A stretch of DNA of 64,000 bases from Paraburkholderia rhizosphaerae (GCF_004366595.1 NZ_SORE01000001.1:186001-250000), one strand, 5' to 3'; counted from the first letter of the stretch, positions 54,349 to 63,670 are shown. Notes: generated by a model not told the origin, from the letters alone. Numbers and translations: made by a program.

Positions 54349-55995
54349 ATGTCGAAGTGGGATACGAACCGGGCTGACAAAACGTCGAGAATGACGGCCG
54401 CCGCGCCGTTCGCTCGGGGCAAACTCGTCGAAGCCGCCGATGCCACCTCGTTGCTCCATGCGGTGATCCGGCCTGGCGACCGCGTTTGTCTCGAAGGCGA
54501 CAACCAGAAGCAGGCCGATCTGCTCGCCAAAGCGCTCGCCGCCGCGGATAAAGGCATCCTGCACGATCTGCATATGGTGCAGTCCGGTGTCGTGCTTCCC
54601 GCGCATCTCGATGTGTTCGAACGCGGTATCGCGACCCACCTGGACTTTGCCTACTCGGGCCCACAGGCGCAACGAACCGCCCAGATGCTATACGCGGGGA
54701 AAATCGCGTTAGGTGCGGTCCACACGTACCTCGAATTGTTTGCGCGCTACTTCGTCGACCTGACGCCTCATGTCGCGCTCATTGCCGCCGTTTATGCGGA
54801 TCGTCACGGCAATCTCTATACAGGCGCCAATACCGAAGATACGCCGACCGTTGTGGAAGCAACCGCTTTTAAAAACGGCATCGTCGTCGCGCAGGTCGAT
54901 CGCATCGTCGACAGCTTGCCGAGAGTCGACATACCGGGCGACCAGGTCGATTTCGTTGTCGAAGCGGGACGGCCGTTCTATGTCGAGCCGCTTTTCACAC
55001 GCGACCCCGCTGCGATCACCGAGTCGCAGATCCTGACCGCGATGCTGGCGATCAAAGGCATTTACGCGCGCTACGGCGTCACGCGGCTCAATCATGGCAT
55101 CGGTTTTAACACCGCGGCGATCGAGTTGCTGCTGCCGACGTTCGGCGAGCGGCTGGGCCTCAAGCATCGGATTGCGACGCATTGGGCGCTCAATCCGCAT
55201 CCCACGCTTATTCCGGCAATCGAATCAGGCTGGGTCAAGCAGATCCATAGTTTCGGCTCGGAAGTCGGCATGGACGAGTACATTCGCGCGCGTCCGGACG
55301 TTTTTTTCACCGGGTCCGATGGCTCGCTGCGCTCCAACCGCGCCTTTTGCCAAACGGCTGGCCTCTATGCGTGCGACATGTTCATCGGGTCCACGCTGCA
55401 GATCGATCTGAACGGAAACTCGTCGACCGTCACGGCAAACCGGATTGCCGGCTTCGGCGGCGCGCCGAACATGGGCTCCGATGCAACGGGCCGGCGACAC
55501 CCGAGCGAAGCGTGGCTGCGCGCGGGCAGCGAAGCGGATACCGACAGTTCACCGATGCTTCGGCGCGGACGCAAACTCGTCGTGCAAATAGGGGAGACGT
55601 TTGGCGATAAAAACCTGCCGTTGTTCGTCGAGAACCTCGATGCAATCGATCTCGGCGAAAAGCTGCGGCTTCCTTTAGCGCCCGTGATGATCTATGGCGA
55701 CGACGTCACGCACATCGTCACCGAAGAAGGGATCGCCAATCTGCTGCTCTGTCGCAACGCGGACGAGCGCGAACAGGCGATTCGCGGCGTCGCCGGCTAT
55801 ACCGACGTGGGCCGCGCGCGCGATAAGAAGAAGGTTGAAGAACTGCGCAGCAGAGGCGTGATCCAGCGGCCGGACGATATCGGTATTGCCGTGCTCGACG
55901 CGGATCGCCGTCTGCTTGCCGCGCGCTCGATCCAGGATCTCGTTCGCTGGTCGGGCGGCTTGTATCAGCCGCCTTCGCGGTTCCGGAACTGGTAG
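54349..55995 (+). CDS. mdcA: Malonate decarboxylase alpha subunit (acyl-carrier-protein transferase)
   Basis: A 548-residue subunit that exchanges acetyl for malonyl on the carrier protein in biotin-independent malonate decarboxylase. Family blocks are clear: DRVCLEGDNQKQADLLAKAL near residue 50, YADRHGNLYTGANTEDTP, the glycine-rich FGGAPNMGSDATGRRHPSEAW, and the CoA-transferase-like GDDVTHIVTEEGIANLL. The ATG at 54349 follows GGGAAG. It is the first gene of the mdc unit, about 145 bp after the giant sensor gene on the same strand. Confidence 0.95.
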   Translation: MSKWDTNRADKTSRMTAAAPFARGKLVEAADATSLLHAVIRPGDRVCLEGDNQKQADLLAKALAAADKGILHDLHMVQSGVVLPAHLDVFERGIATHLDFAYSGPQAQRTAQMLYAGKIALGAVHTYLELFARYFVDLTPHVALIAAVYADRHGNLYTGANTEDTPTVVEATAFKNGIVVAQVDRIVDSLPRVDIPGDQVDFVVEAGRPFYVEPLFTRDPAAITESQILTAMLAIKGIYARYGVTRLNHGIGFNTAAIELLLPTFGERLGLKHRIATHWALNPHPTLIPAIESGWVKQIHSFGSEVGMDEYIRARPDVFFTGSDGSLRSNRAFCQTAGLYACDMFIGSTLQIDLNGNSSTVTANRIAGFGGAPNMGSDATGRRHPSEAWLRAGSEADTDSSPMLRRGRKLVVQIGETFGDKNLPLFVENLDAIDLGEKLRLPLAPVMIYGDDVTHIVTEEGIANLLLCRNADEREQAIRGVAGYTDVGRARDKKKVEELRSRGVIQRPDDIGIAVLDADRRLLAARSIQDLVRWSGGLYQPPSRFRNW

Positions 55996-56005
55996 GAGTT
56001 CACCA

Positions 56006-56320
56006 ATGGAACATCTCGCATACCGATACAGCGTCGACCGGCGCGCGCGCGGCGAACGACTGCTTGCGATCGTCGGTGTCGTGGCCTCCGGCAATCTTGA
56101 AGTACTCGTCGAGCGCGTGCTGCCAGATACGGACTGTGAAGTGGTCGTCAATACCGCTGTGAGGGGCTTTGCCGACGTATGGAAAGCGGTGATCGGCGAC
56201 TTCGTCGCGCAAGCGCGCACGGGAGGACTCCGGATGTCGATCAACGATGGTGGCGCTCGTCCCGACACGGTATCGCTGCGCCTTGCACAAGCCGTTGCGT
56301 CAATCGCGGAGGATGCCTGA
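56006..56320 (+). CDS. mdcC: Malonate decarboxylase delta subunit (acyl carrier protein)
   Basis: A 104-residue carrier protein. It holds the 2'-(5''-triphosphoribosyl)-3'-dephospho-CoA group on a serine, most likely in VGVVASGNLEVLVE near residue 28. The C-terminal half with NDGGARPDTVSLRLAQA is family-typical. GGAG lies seven bases before ATG 56006, right after the mdcA stop. Its stop overlaps the next start (TGATG), showing tight coupling. Confidence 0.93.
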   Translation: MEHLAYRYSVDRRARGERLLAIVGVVASGNLEVLVERVLPDTDCEVVVNTAVRGFADVWKAVIGDFVAQARTGGLRMSINDGGARPDTVSLRLAQAVASIAEDA

Positions 56321-57267
56321 TGAACCCGAGTTCGCCCGCTACCGGGCACGCACAACCGCAAGCGCCTCACACCTCGGTCACATGGTACGAATCGACCGCG
56401 CGACAACGCATCGACGGGCTGCTCGATGCCGGCACGTTCACCGAGTTTCTCGGGCCGCAGCAACGCGAGACCAGCCCTCATCTCGCGATGTTCGATCTGC
56501 CGACGCAATTCGACGATGGAATGATCGTCGGCAGCGGGCGGCTCGACGGCAAGCCGGTGTTCGTCGCGGCACAGGAAGGCCAATTCATGGGTGGTGCGTT
56601 TGGCGAAGTGCACGGCGCCAAGCTGACCGGCCTTCTTAGAGCGTCGCGCGACATCCGGTCGATTCCGGTTCTGCTGCTGTTCGATACCGGCGGCGTCAGG
56701 CTTCAGGAGGCCAACGCGGGAGAACTGGCGGTCGCCGAAATCATGCGCGCGGTCTATGAAGCGCGTCTCGCGGGCGTGCCTGTCATCGGGCTGATCGGCG
56801 GACGCGCAGGATGCTTCGGCGGCGGCGGCCTGATCGCCGCGTGCTGTTCGGCACTGGCCGTGTCGGAACAGGGGCGCATCGGTGTATCCGGTCCGGAAGT
56901 GATCGAAACGAATCGCGGCATCGAAGAGTTCGATTCGCGCGACAGGGCGTTGATCTGGCGCACGATGGGCGGCAAGCATCGCTGGCTGATCGGTGGCGCG
57001 GACCGGTTTGTCGACGATTCGATCGCGCACTTTCGCGACGCGGCACTCGAACTGCTGACCACGCACTCCGCGGCGGGTGAACACACGCTGCAGCAGGAAC
57101 AGTTTCGTCTCGAACAGCGCATCGACCTGTTCGGCGAATGTGCCGATGCACTGGATGTGTGGCGCCTGATGGGTGCCCGCTCGCCTGCGTCGTTGCCCGA
57201 GCTGGATTACACCAGCTTTATGGAACTTGGCTCCCGTATCAGGAACGCTTGCCATGACGCTCGATGA
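56320..57267 (+). CDS. mdcD: Malonate decarboxylase beta subunit
   Basis: A 315-residue carboxyltransferase-fold subunit that, with MdcE, decarboxylates the carrier-bound malonyl thioester. Signatures include the crotonase-like oxyanion region FDTGGVRLQEANAGELA, the glycine-rich GGRAGCFGGGGLIAA, and GVSGPEVIETNRGIEEFDSRD. The start overlaps the mdcC stop by one base, and its end overlaps mdcE by 14 bp. Confidence 0.95.
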   Translation: MNPSSPATGHAQPQAPHTSVTWYESTARQRIDGLLDAGTFTEFLGPQQRETSPHLAMFDLPTQFDDGMIVGSGRLDGKPVFVAAQEGQFMGGAFGEVHGAKLTGLLRASRDIRSIPVLLLFDTGGVRLQEANAGELAVAEIMRAVYEARLAGVPVIGLIGGRAGCFGGGGLIAACCSALAVSEQGRIGVSGPEVIETNRGIEEFDSRDRALIWRTMGGKHRWLIGGADRFVDDSIAHFRDAALELLTTHSAAGEHTLQQEQFRLEQRIDLFGECADALDVWRLMGARSPASLPELDYTSFMELGSRIRNACHDAR

Positions 57268-57982
57268 GATTCTCGAGTCGCTCTTTCCGAGCGGCTATCA
57301 CCTGATTGCGGTGAATGGGATCCTGTACGGTCACGCGACGCGTCCCGCAGGCGGATCGCTACATGTGATCGGGATAACGGATGGCATAGCGCCCGGCGTC
57401 GACGAGACAGCGACGCTGTCGCGCTACTTGCTAGACGTGTTTGGACATGTGCAACGCGAGCCGATCGTCGTGCTCGTCGACAGCAGCAGCCAACGTATGA
57501 GCAAGCGGGATGAATTGCTTGGCCTGAACGAGTATCTCGCCCATCTGGCGAAGTGCCTTTTCTATGCGAGCTCGCTCGGCCACCCGACGGTAGGCCTGCT
57601 GTATGGGAACACCGCGGCGGGCGCGTTCCTCGCGACCGCGCTGGCCGCGCGCACGCTCGCGGCGCTTCCAGGTGCACACCCTGAAGTGATGGATCTGCCA
57701 TCGATTGCGCGAGTCACCAAGCTGCCGATGGAATGGCTCGAATCCAAAGCGAAATCGAACCCGGTGTTTGCGCCAGGTCTGGACAACCTCGCTCAAACCG
57801 GCGCCGTGCACGAAGTCTGGGACCCGCGCAGTTCGCTCGCCGCGCAGCTGGAAAGCGCGATCCGCGCACAGACCGTGCACGCCGGTGATTTGCGCGACGA
57901 ATTGGGATTGCAACGCAAAGGGCGTCCGAAAGCCGCCCCCATCAGTGACCGTGTCTATCAACTGGCTATCGATGCGTTCTAG
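57254..57982 (+). CDS. mdcE: Malonate decarboxylase gamma subunit
   Basis: A 242-residue subunit that pairs with MdcD. It shows VGLLYGNTAAGAFLATAL, the glycine-rich turn of carboxyltransferase-like gamma subunits, and SSSQRMSKRDELLGLNEYLAHLAK. ATG 57254 lies within the end of mdcD (14-bp overlap), typical of coupled mdc genes. The stop is at 57982, about 50 bp before the likely mdcB start. Confidence 0.93.
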   Translation: MTLDEILESLFPSGYHLIAVNGILYGHATRPAGGSLHVIGITDGIAPGVDETATLSRYLLDVFGHVQREPIVVLVDSSSQRMSKRDELLGLNEYLAHLAKCLFYASSLGHPTVGLLYGNTAAGAFLATALAARTLAALPGAHPEVMDLPSIARVTKLPMEWLESKAKSNPVFAPGLDNLAQTGAVHEVWDPRSSLAAQLESAIRAQTVHAGDLRDELGLQRKGRPKAAPISDRVYQLAIDAF

Positions 57983-58031
57983 CGATGTCGACCGCGAACT
58001 TCCCGCGCAGCCCATCCCCCGGAGAACGGAC

Positions 58032-58916
58032 GTGAACCCTTTAGCCGATTGCGTTGTCCGGCCGCGTTCGCGGGCGCGTTCGATGCCGCGGCACCATGCA
58101 TCGCATGTTGCGGAAGCCGCGGTCAGCTGCCTGCTTGCGGAAGTGACGACCTGGCCGAAGCCAGGACTCGTCAGCCATATCGACAGCGGCAGTCATGCCG
58201 ATATGAATGCACAAACGCTGCGGGACAGTGCGCACGCGCTGCAACCGTTTTTTGCGGAACTTGCCGACGCGGGGGCGGCGAACGCCGGCATGCTCGAGCT
58301 TCGCCGCATCGGCCTGCGCGCGGAACGCGAGATGCTGATCGCGACGGGCGGCGTCAATACGCACCGCGGTGCGATCTTCGGCCTGGGTCTTCTGTGTGCC
58401 GCGGCAGGCCTGCGCGCCGCGCATCGTGGGTATAAGCAGGAAACGCTAGGCGAAATCGTCGCACGGCATTGGGGAATGGAAATTCTGACGGGCACCCGAC
58501 CGGCCGTCAGTCATGGCGCCGCAGCCGAGCGTCGATACGGGGCCGGGGGTGCACGGGTCGAAGCCGCGCTCGGGTTTCCCGGCATCTATCACGTCGCGCT
58601 TCCGGCCTTGCGGCTCGCATACCATGCGCGCGCGAAAGAATCCGACGCCGCGCGTGTGCATGCCTGCTTCGCGCTAATCGCAAAGCTTGAGGACACCAAC
58701 CTTCTGTACCGCGGTGGCCTCGAAGGACTTCGATACGCACAGCAGGAGGCGCAGGCGTTCCTTGCTTCGGGAAGCATCTGGCAACCCGGGTGGCGGCACA
58801 CGGCTCAAGCGATTCATAGCCGGTTCGTCGCACGAAATCTCAGTCCAGGTGGCGCGGCGGACCTGCTCGCGATGAGCCTGTTTGTCGACGCATGGGACGC
58901 CCGATCAACCCGATGA
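58032..58916 (+). CDS. mdcB: Triphosphoribosyl-dephospho-CoA synthase
   Basis: A 294-residue enzyme that makes the prosthetic-group precursor from ATP and dephospho-CoA for MdcC. It belongs to the CitG/MdcB family, with EVTTWPKPGLVSHIDSGSHADMN near residue 40, GGVNTHRGAIFGLGLL in the middle and a late LEDTNLLYRGG. The preferred start is GTG 58032 behind GGAG; an ATG at 57973 overlapping the end of mdcE would add about 20 residues. It follows mdcE and overlaps mdcH by 4 bp. Confidence 0.9.
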   Translation: MNPLADCVVRPRSRARSMPRHHASHVAEAAVSCLLAEVTTWPKPGLVSHIDSGSHADMNAQTLRDSAHALQPFFAELADAGAANAGMLELRRIGLRAEREMLIATGGVNTHRGAIFGLGLLCAAAGLRAAHRGYKQETLGEIVARHWGMEILTGTRPAVSHGAAAERRYGAGGARVEAALGFPGIYHVALPALRLAYHARAKESDAARVHACFALIAKLEDTNLLYRGGLEGLRYAQQEAQAFLASGSIWQPGWRHTAQAIHSRFVARNLSPGGAADLLAMSLFVDAWDARSTR

Positions 58917-59851
58917 AGCTTGCCATTCTGTGTTCCGGCCAGGGTGCACAGCACCCGGACATGTTTCGCTTGACCCGCGACGCGGCTCCGCGGCTTTTTG
59001 AACAGGCATCGGCGCTGCTTGGCATGTCGGTGCATACATGGCTCAAACGCGCCGATGCTTCGATGCTGCGCGATAACCGCTCCGCGCAAATTCTTTGCGC
59101 ATTGCAGCCGCTCGCCGCGCAGGTGGCGCTGAACGACGCGCTTGCCGGCGATTGCTGCGTGGCCGGCTATAGCGTCGGCGAAGTCGCCGCGTGGGGCGTA
59201 GCGGGCCTGATCGAGCCGGTCGCGCTGCTGAATCTGATTGCGGCTCGCGGCGAGTTGATGAGTGCGTGCAATCCGATGGACGGCGCGATGTTATTCGTTC
59301 GCGGTCTCGATCAGCACACGATTGAACGGCTATGCACCGGTGACGATGCGGCGATTGCAATCGTCAATCCGGGTAACGCTTATGTGATCGGCGGCCGCCG
59401 TCAAAAGCTGCTCAGAATTGCACTCGAAGCGATGGCGGCCGGTGCGTCGCGCGTCTCTTCGCTGCCGGTCAACGTCGCATCGCATACGCCTCTGCTTGCC
59501 GACGCAGCCGTCGCGTTTCGCCAACTCGCGACAAAGGTCGTCAGTCGGTCCGACCTTCAATGCATGCGTGTGTTTTCCGGCATCGACGGAGCGCCCGTGA
59601 CGAATATCGGGGCAGGCGTCGACAAGCTCGCCCGGCAGATCGCGCAACCGGTTCGCTGGGATGCCTGCATGGCGGCATGTCTGGAAGAGGGCGCTACCGC
59701 GTTTCTGGAACTCGGCCCCGGCCAAGCACTGAGCGATATGGCGGCGGCGTCCTATCCGCAGTTTCCGGCGCGAAGCGTCGAAGACTTCCGCTCGATCGAC
59801 GGTGTGAAGCGTTGGCTTGACACCGTGGCGCGCCTGAAAACGTGGCCCTGA
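58913..59851 (+). CDS. mdcH: Malonate decarboxylase malonyltransferase (MdcH)
   Basis: A 312-residue FabD-like acyltransferase that loads malonyl from malonyl-CoA onto the carrier protein. LCSGQGAQHPDMF starts the fold, and the nucleophilic Ser lies in VAGYSVGEVAAWG (GYSVG instead of the usual GHSxG). His in PVNVASHTPLL is the likely second catalytic residue. The start overlaps the mdcB stop (ATGA). It is the last gene of the mdc unit; no mdcG or malonate carrier follows. Confidence 0.93.
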   Translation: MKLAILCSGQGAQHPDMFRLTRDAAPRLFEQASALLGMSVHTWLKRADASMLRDNRSAQILCALQPLAAQVALNDALAGDCCVAGYSVGEVAAWGVAGLIEPVALLNLIAARGELMSACNPMDGAMLFVRGLDQHTIERLCTGDDAAIAIVNPGNAYVIGGRRQKLLRIALEAMAAGASRVSSLPVNVASHTPLLADAAVAFRQLATKVVSRSDLQCMRVFSGIDGAPVTNIGAGVDKLARQIAQPVRWDACMAACLEEGATAFLELGPGQALSDMAAASYPQFPARSVEDFRSIDGVKRWLDTVARLKTWP

Positions 59852-59856
59852 CGGGC

Positions 59857-59903
59857 GCGGTTTGCTCGTCACGCGCCTGATCGCCGTTCGGCGAGCAATC
59901 CGC
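59857..59903. terminator. Long hairpin between convergent genes
   Basis: Twelve-base arms GCGGTTTGCTCG and CGAGCAATCCGC pair with one mismatch around a 23-base loop that contains its own small stem. It lies 6 bp past the mdcH stop and faces the convergent hydrolase gene. It could end transcription from both sides, although no U-tract is present. Confidence 0.5.
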
Positions 59904-59970
59904 CTGACAATGCGTGCGCGCCGCGGGCCGCACCGTCAGCAGCCGGTGCACCCGCCACGCGCGTACCCGA

Positions 59971-60747
59971 TTAACTGCTGCGTTGTCCTGCAGCTTCGAG
60001 AATGAGCTGCGTGATTTCTTCCGGATGAGAAATCATCGACACATGGCTCGACTTCAGTTCGATCGTCTTCGCGTTCATGCGCTTGGCCATAAAGCGTTCG
60101 AGGTCGGGATTGATGGTCCGGTCCTCTGTCGAGACCGCGTAGTAACTCGGCTTCGAACGCCACGCGGCGTGCGTTGTCTTGCCCGCAAGCAATTCCTTGT
60201 GGAACGGCTCCTGCACCGCATAGAGCACCTTCGCCTTCTCGGTCGGCACGTCGCCGGCGAAGTCTTTCAGGAACGCGGCCTCGGTAAGCCGTCCCTCATC
60301 GCCATCGAATACAATGCCAGCGCTCGCAGGCGGCGTCGGGTATTTCTTCGCGAGCGCCGGGTAGTCTTCGCCTGCATCCGGCGCGCGGGCCGCCACATAG
60401 ACAAGCGCCGACACGTTCGGGTGGACCCCAGCCTCCGTCACGATCATGCCCGAAAAGGAATGGCCGACGAGAACCGTCGGACCGTCTTGCCGATCGAGCA
60501 CTCGCGTCGCCGACGCGACCGCGTCCGGCAGCGTCGTCAACGGATTTTGCACCGAGGTCACGTTCAACCCCGCGGCCTGAAGTCGTCCAATCACGTCGGT
60601 CCAGCACGATCCGTCCGCGAACAGGCCATGCACCAGGACGACATTGCGCGCCTTCGTCGGGGGCGTGTTAGCCGCAAATGCGCGCGTGGAAATCATCGAA
60701 GCGGCGGCCGCCGCGACCATGGCGGCAGAAAAACTACGTCTATTCAC
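59971..60747 (-). CDS. Exported alpha/beta hydrolase
   Basis: A 258-residue alpha/beta-fold hydrolase. The N-terminus MNRRSFSAAMVAAAAASM has a twin-arginine-like start and a cleavage site near RAFAANT, so it should be exported. The oxyanion loop is VVLVHGLFADGSCW, the nucleophile elbow VGHSFSGM, and the late His lies in SSHVSMISHPEEI. It resembles esterases of the RsbQ/salicylate-esterase type often annotated in Burkholderia; the substrate is unknown. The start is GTG 60747 behind AGGAAG. It converges on the mdc operon. Confidence 0.87.
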   Translation of the reverse strand: MNRRSFSAAMVAAAAASMISTRAFAANTPPTKARNVVLVHGLFADGSCWTDVIGRLQAAGLNVTSVQNPLTTLPDAVASATRVLDRQDGPTVLVGHSFSGMIVTEAGVHPNVSALVYVAARAPDAGEDYPALAKKYPTPPASAGIVFDGDEGRLTEAAFLKDFAGDVPTEKAKVLYAVQEPFHKELLAGKTTHAAWRSKPSYYAVSTEDRTINPDLERFMAKRMNAKTIELKSSHVSMISHPEEITQLILEAAGQRSS

Positions 60748-60965
60748 GTTCTCTTCCTTTATTCATCTTTCGTAGACCCGGCAGACAGCGCCGTCGACCG
60801 TTGTAATTCACCATGGATAATAGACGCCGCCACACCTTCCGCAATGCATACGATGTGTATACGGCCTCAAACCAAGATTTAACGGACGATTGAACGCTGC
60901 GCGTCGCGCATGCGAACCGGGGATCATGAAGCGGGCCAATGCCGGCCCGCACCGTCAGGCACCAC

Positions 60966-61769
60966 TCAGTTTGCGGGCCGGTAAGTCAGAAATCGCGTCG
61001 TGCGATGAAAACCCGCACGAAGATACACCGGCAATCCGGCCGGCGACGCGTGCAGCACTGCACGCGTCAAACCAGTTGCTTGCCAGGCTTGCTGAAGCGC
61101 GTGGCGGACCGTTGCAAGACCGTACCCTTTGCGTTGCGCGTGCGGTCGTGTCGCGACCAGCGCCAGATAAATCCGCCCGCCATTGACAATCGCCGCCGCC
61201 GTTGAAACCGGCTTCCCGTCTTCATAACCGATAAAACTATAGGCCGTGGATTTCCAGAACCGGGACCCCGCGAGACCCTCCCGCCCTGCTTCGAGCGAAA
61301 AGCCATAGCCCTCGGCATTGATCTCGCCATAGGTCTGCAACGCGGCCTCGTCGCTGACCCGCCGGAATGTCAGCGGCGATTCGAGCAGTGTCGCATCGAA
61401 CGGCAACATCTCGCCAGCCATACCGAAGATGTCCATCACGAATTCAAGTCTCGCGTTCGCGATGATCGCGTCGAGATCCTGTTGAGCCGTATTGCCAAGA
61501 TGGTCTTCACAGATATACACGAGACCGCTGTGCCGTCTCGCGCGCATGTAGTCGGCTGCTTCGCGCAGCCTGCTTACCAAAATCTTTGAATCTGCCAACG
61601 TATCAGTGACAAAAATCGCATTCCAGAAAGGAAATTCACTATGAGCCCAGCACATCGACAGCCCCGGCTGATCGCTCAGATCCGCGCCGGGTCGATCACC
61701 CGATAATACTTTCCACATTGAAATGTACTGAAAGACTGATTCAATAACCTCGGGTTTACTTGCTTGCAT
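60966..61769 (-). CDS. GNAT-family N-acetyltransferase
   Basis: A 267-residue protein. The C-terminal half carries the GNAT acetyl-CoA site ALVATRPHAQRKGYGLATVRHAL (R-x2-x-G-x-G/A) and LRAGFHRTTRFLTY. The N-terminal half is a divergent region of unknown role, with WNAIFVTDT and EFVMDIFGMAGEM. The substrate is not evident. ATG 61769 has no strong ribosome site. The gene is separated by about 220 bp from the hydrolase and belongs to no obvious operon. Confidence 0.82.
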   Translation of the reverse strand: MQASKPEVIESVFQYISMWKVLSGDRPGADLSDQPGLSMCWAHSEFPFWNAIFVTDTLADSKILVSRLREAADYMRARRHSGLVYICEDHLGNTAQQDLDAIIANARLEFVMDIFGMAGEMLPFDATLLESPLTFRRVSDEAALQTYGEINAEGYGFSLEAGREGLAGSRFWKSTAYSFIGYEDGKPVSTAAAIVNGGRIYLALVATRPHAQRKGYGLATVRHALQQAWQATGLTRAVLHASPAGLPVYLRAGFHRTTRFLTYRPAN

Positions 61770-62218
61770 AACTCGTCAAACGATTCGATTAATGTAACGA
61801 CAACGATATATTCCGTAAGCCTTCAGGAAAAAACTGCTGAAAGCGCTGTTCGTATCGCGCGGCTTGCATCGATAACAAATTATTCGGACTACCTATTCCC
61901 GTCCGGGTTGCTCAATTCGGACATCACAGATGCCCAATTCCGCATGGGTGTACCAACGTCCGTCGAATTGCGGAAAACCAATTAGATGGAGTACTGCGTA
62001 CATCCAGTTAAACGCACGGTCGGACCACCTACCCCCGGGTATAGGAAACATGAAACCTGGATTCATCCAAACCTATCCCGCCGTCTTCTAGGTTTTTGTC
62101 GCACTGAAAAGTATTCTGCTTCTGCCGGATGGACTACGCGTGACCGGCCAACGAGCCCTTGCCAGGTGAACTGTCCCCTTCGTGCACGGCATGGCTACGC
62201 GATCGAACTGGAATACCG
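61770..62218. other. Divergent region with regulator remnant (449 bp)
   Basis: It lies between the GNAT gene (minus) and the orphan kinase gene (plus). The left two thirds have lower GC than the neighbours. A 73-codon frame (61764-61985) and a 78-codon frame (61986-62222) are open, but neither has convincing codon use or a ribosome site. The right end carries a decayed response-regulator tail, listed separately. Confidence 0.45.
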
Positions 62219-62222
62219 ATGA
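62172..62222 (+). pseudogene. 3' remnant of an OmpR-type response regulator gene
   Basis: The last codons before the kinase gene read ...RHGYAIELEYR and stop in ATGA, overlapping the kinase start. Re-inserting one G turns the sequence into VHGMGYAIELEYR, which matches the usual C-terminus of OmpR-type regulators (TVRGMGYxLE). About nine bases coding for T-V-R also seem lost. No receiver or winged-helix sequence is found further upstream. Only this stub suggests the former RR-HK operon. Confidence 0.45.
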
Positions 62223-63637
62223 GGTGTCGTTCCCTGACTACCACGCTTGCGCTGGCATTTGCGGGCACCACGATGGCTGTGTTCGCGATGGTCGGCAGCG
62301 CGCTGTACTCCGCGCTGGAACGCCAGCTTCTGCTGCAGGACGACAACGAACTCGTGCTCGCCGCGTTCCATACACGGCGTCTCGCGAACGAACTCCAGTC
62401 GTCAACCGACGTGCGTGCGCACGCGCTGCGGCTGACGAGCCAGGTACTCGGCAATCGGGCGCTTGCGATGAACATCCATGACGCGAGCGGCCATGTGCTG
62501 TTTGGACACAACACCGACGGCCACGCGACCGGTGTGCTCAGTTCGCTCGTGTGGTCGACGCGTGTGCCGGCGACTTCGCCCATCACGCTCGCCGCGATTG
62601 CGCAAACCGGCAGCGGCGCGCGCGCCCTGGTGCGTGTGCTGGCCGCGGACGCCGCGCTAGCGGACGGCAGCACCGTCACCATCGTCATCGCAAGAGATAT
62701 GTCCGACCACCGCCAGCTGCTCGATCACTACCGCGACCGCTTATATGGCGCTGGCCTTGCCGGCATGCTGCTCGCTTTCCTGATGAGCTGGATGCTGGTG
62801 CACGAATCGATGCGCCCGCTGCGGCAGCTTTCGGCAAGCGCAGCGCTCATCACCGTCGACCGGCTGCATACGAGCATGAACGTCGACAAAGCGCCGAAGG
62901 AACTAGCCGCGCTCGTCACGTCGCTGAACTCGATGCTCGAGCGCCTTGCCGGCGGCTTTCAGCGGATGTCGCAATACACGGCCGATCTCGCGCACGACAT
63001 GCGCACGCCGCTGTCGAACCTGCGCGGCGCCACCGAGGTCGCGCTTTCGCGCACGCGCATCGCGGAAGAATACGAGGCGTTGCTCGCGTCGAACCTCGAG
63101 GAATGCGATCGCCTGTCGCGCATGATCGAAAGTGTGATGTTTCTCGCGCGTGCCGAACATCCGCAATTCGTGATGCACATGAAGTCTTTCGACGCGCATT
63201 TCGAACTGACGTGCGTGGCCCAATACTTCGAAGGTCTCGCCGACGATGCAGGCGTCCGGGTGCGCGTGACCGGCGACGGAACATTGCACGCAGATGTCGA
63301 ACTGTTCCGTCGTGCGGTGAGCAATCTGCTCGCGAATGCAATCCGTCACACGCCGCGCGGCATGGCCATCGAGCTGCGTGTCGAACGCATCGCGAATGCG
63401 TTGCGCGTGACGGTTGCCAATGAAGGCTCCCGCATCGAACCAGATGCACTCGAACGGGTGTTCGACCGTTTCTACCGCGCCGACTCGTCGCGCCATCACG
63501 CGCCGATCGGGCCTCCGTCCACGGGGCTCGGCCTTGCGATCGTGCGCACCGTGATGGAACTGCATGGCGGCCGCGCTTACGTGCAAAGCGACGCCAATGG
63601 CACACGCTTCATTCTGGAGTTTCCGCTGTCCACCTAA
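62219..63637 (+). CDS. Membrane histidine kinase (QseC/CusS-like), without partner
   Basis: A 472-residue two-pass sensor kinase. Membrane helices at about 7-29 and 180-200 flank a periplasmic domain of about 150 residues. A HAMP-like linker leads to the phospho-acceptor motif DLAHDMRTPLSNLRGATEVAL. The ATPase domain carries NLLANAIRHTP, VANEGSRIEPDAL and STGLGLAIVRTV. The DxGxG position reads NEGSRI, slightly off consensus. The start overlaps the decayed regulator stop (ATGA), with GGA seven bases upstream. No response regulator lies in the window beside it, so it is an orphan here. Confidence 0.88.
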   Translation: MRCRSLTTTLALAFAGTTMAVFAMVGSALYSALERQLLLQDDNELVLAAFHTRRLANELQSSTDVRAHALRLTSQVLGNRALAMNIHDASGHVLFGHNTDGHATGVLSSLVWSTRVPATSPITLAAIAQTGSGARALVRVLAADAALADGSTVTIVIARDMSDHRQLLDHYRDRLYGAGLAGMLLAFLMSWMLVHESMRPLRQLSASAALITVDRLHTSMNVDKAPKELAALVTSLNSMLERLAGGFQRMSQYTADLAHDMRTPLSNLRGATEVALSRTRIAEEYEALLASNLEECDRLSRMIESVMFLARAEHPQFVMHMKSFDAHFELTCVAQYFEGLADDAGVRVRVTGDGTLHADVELFRRAVSNLLANAIRHTPRGMAIELRVERIANALRVTVANEGSRIEPDALERVFDRFYRADSSRHHAPIGPPSTGLGLAIVRTVMELHGGRAYVQSDANGTRFILEFPLST

Positions 63638-63670
63638 CGAGCAGGTCCATACAACCCACAAGGAATCACC

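Noticed and set aside
55675..57255. A 526-codon minus-strand frame across the end of mdcA, mdcC and mdcD
   Set aside because: The mdc genes on the plus strand are firmly identified and overlapping; the antisense frame is Arg/Ala-rich without family features.
61764..61985. A 73-codon plus-strand frame overlapping the start of the GNAT gene
   Set aside because: It lacks a ribosome site, overlaps the start of a real gene and lies in a lower-GC patch where open frames are not informative.
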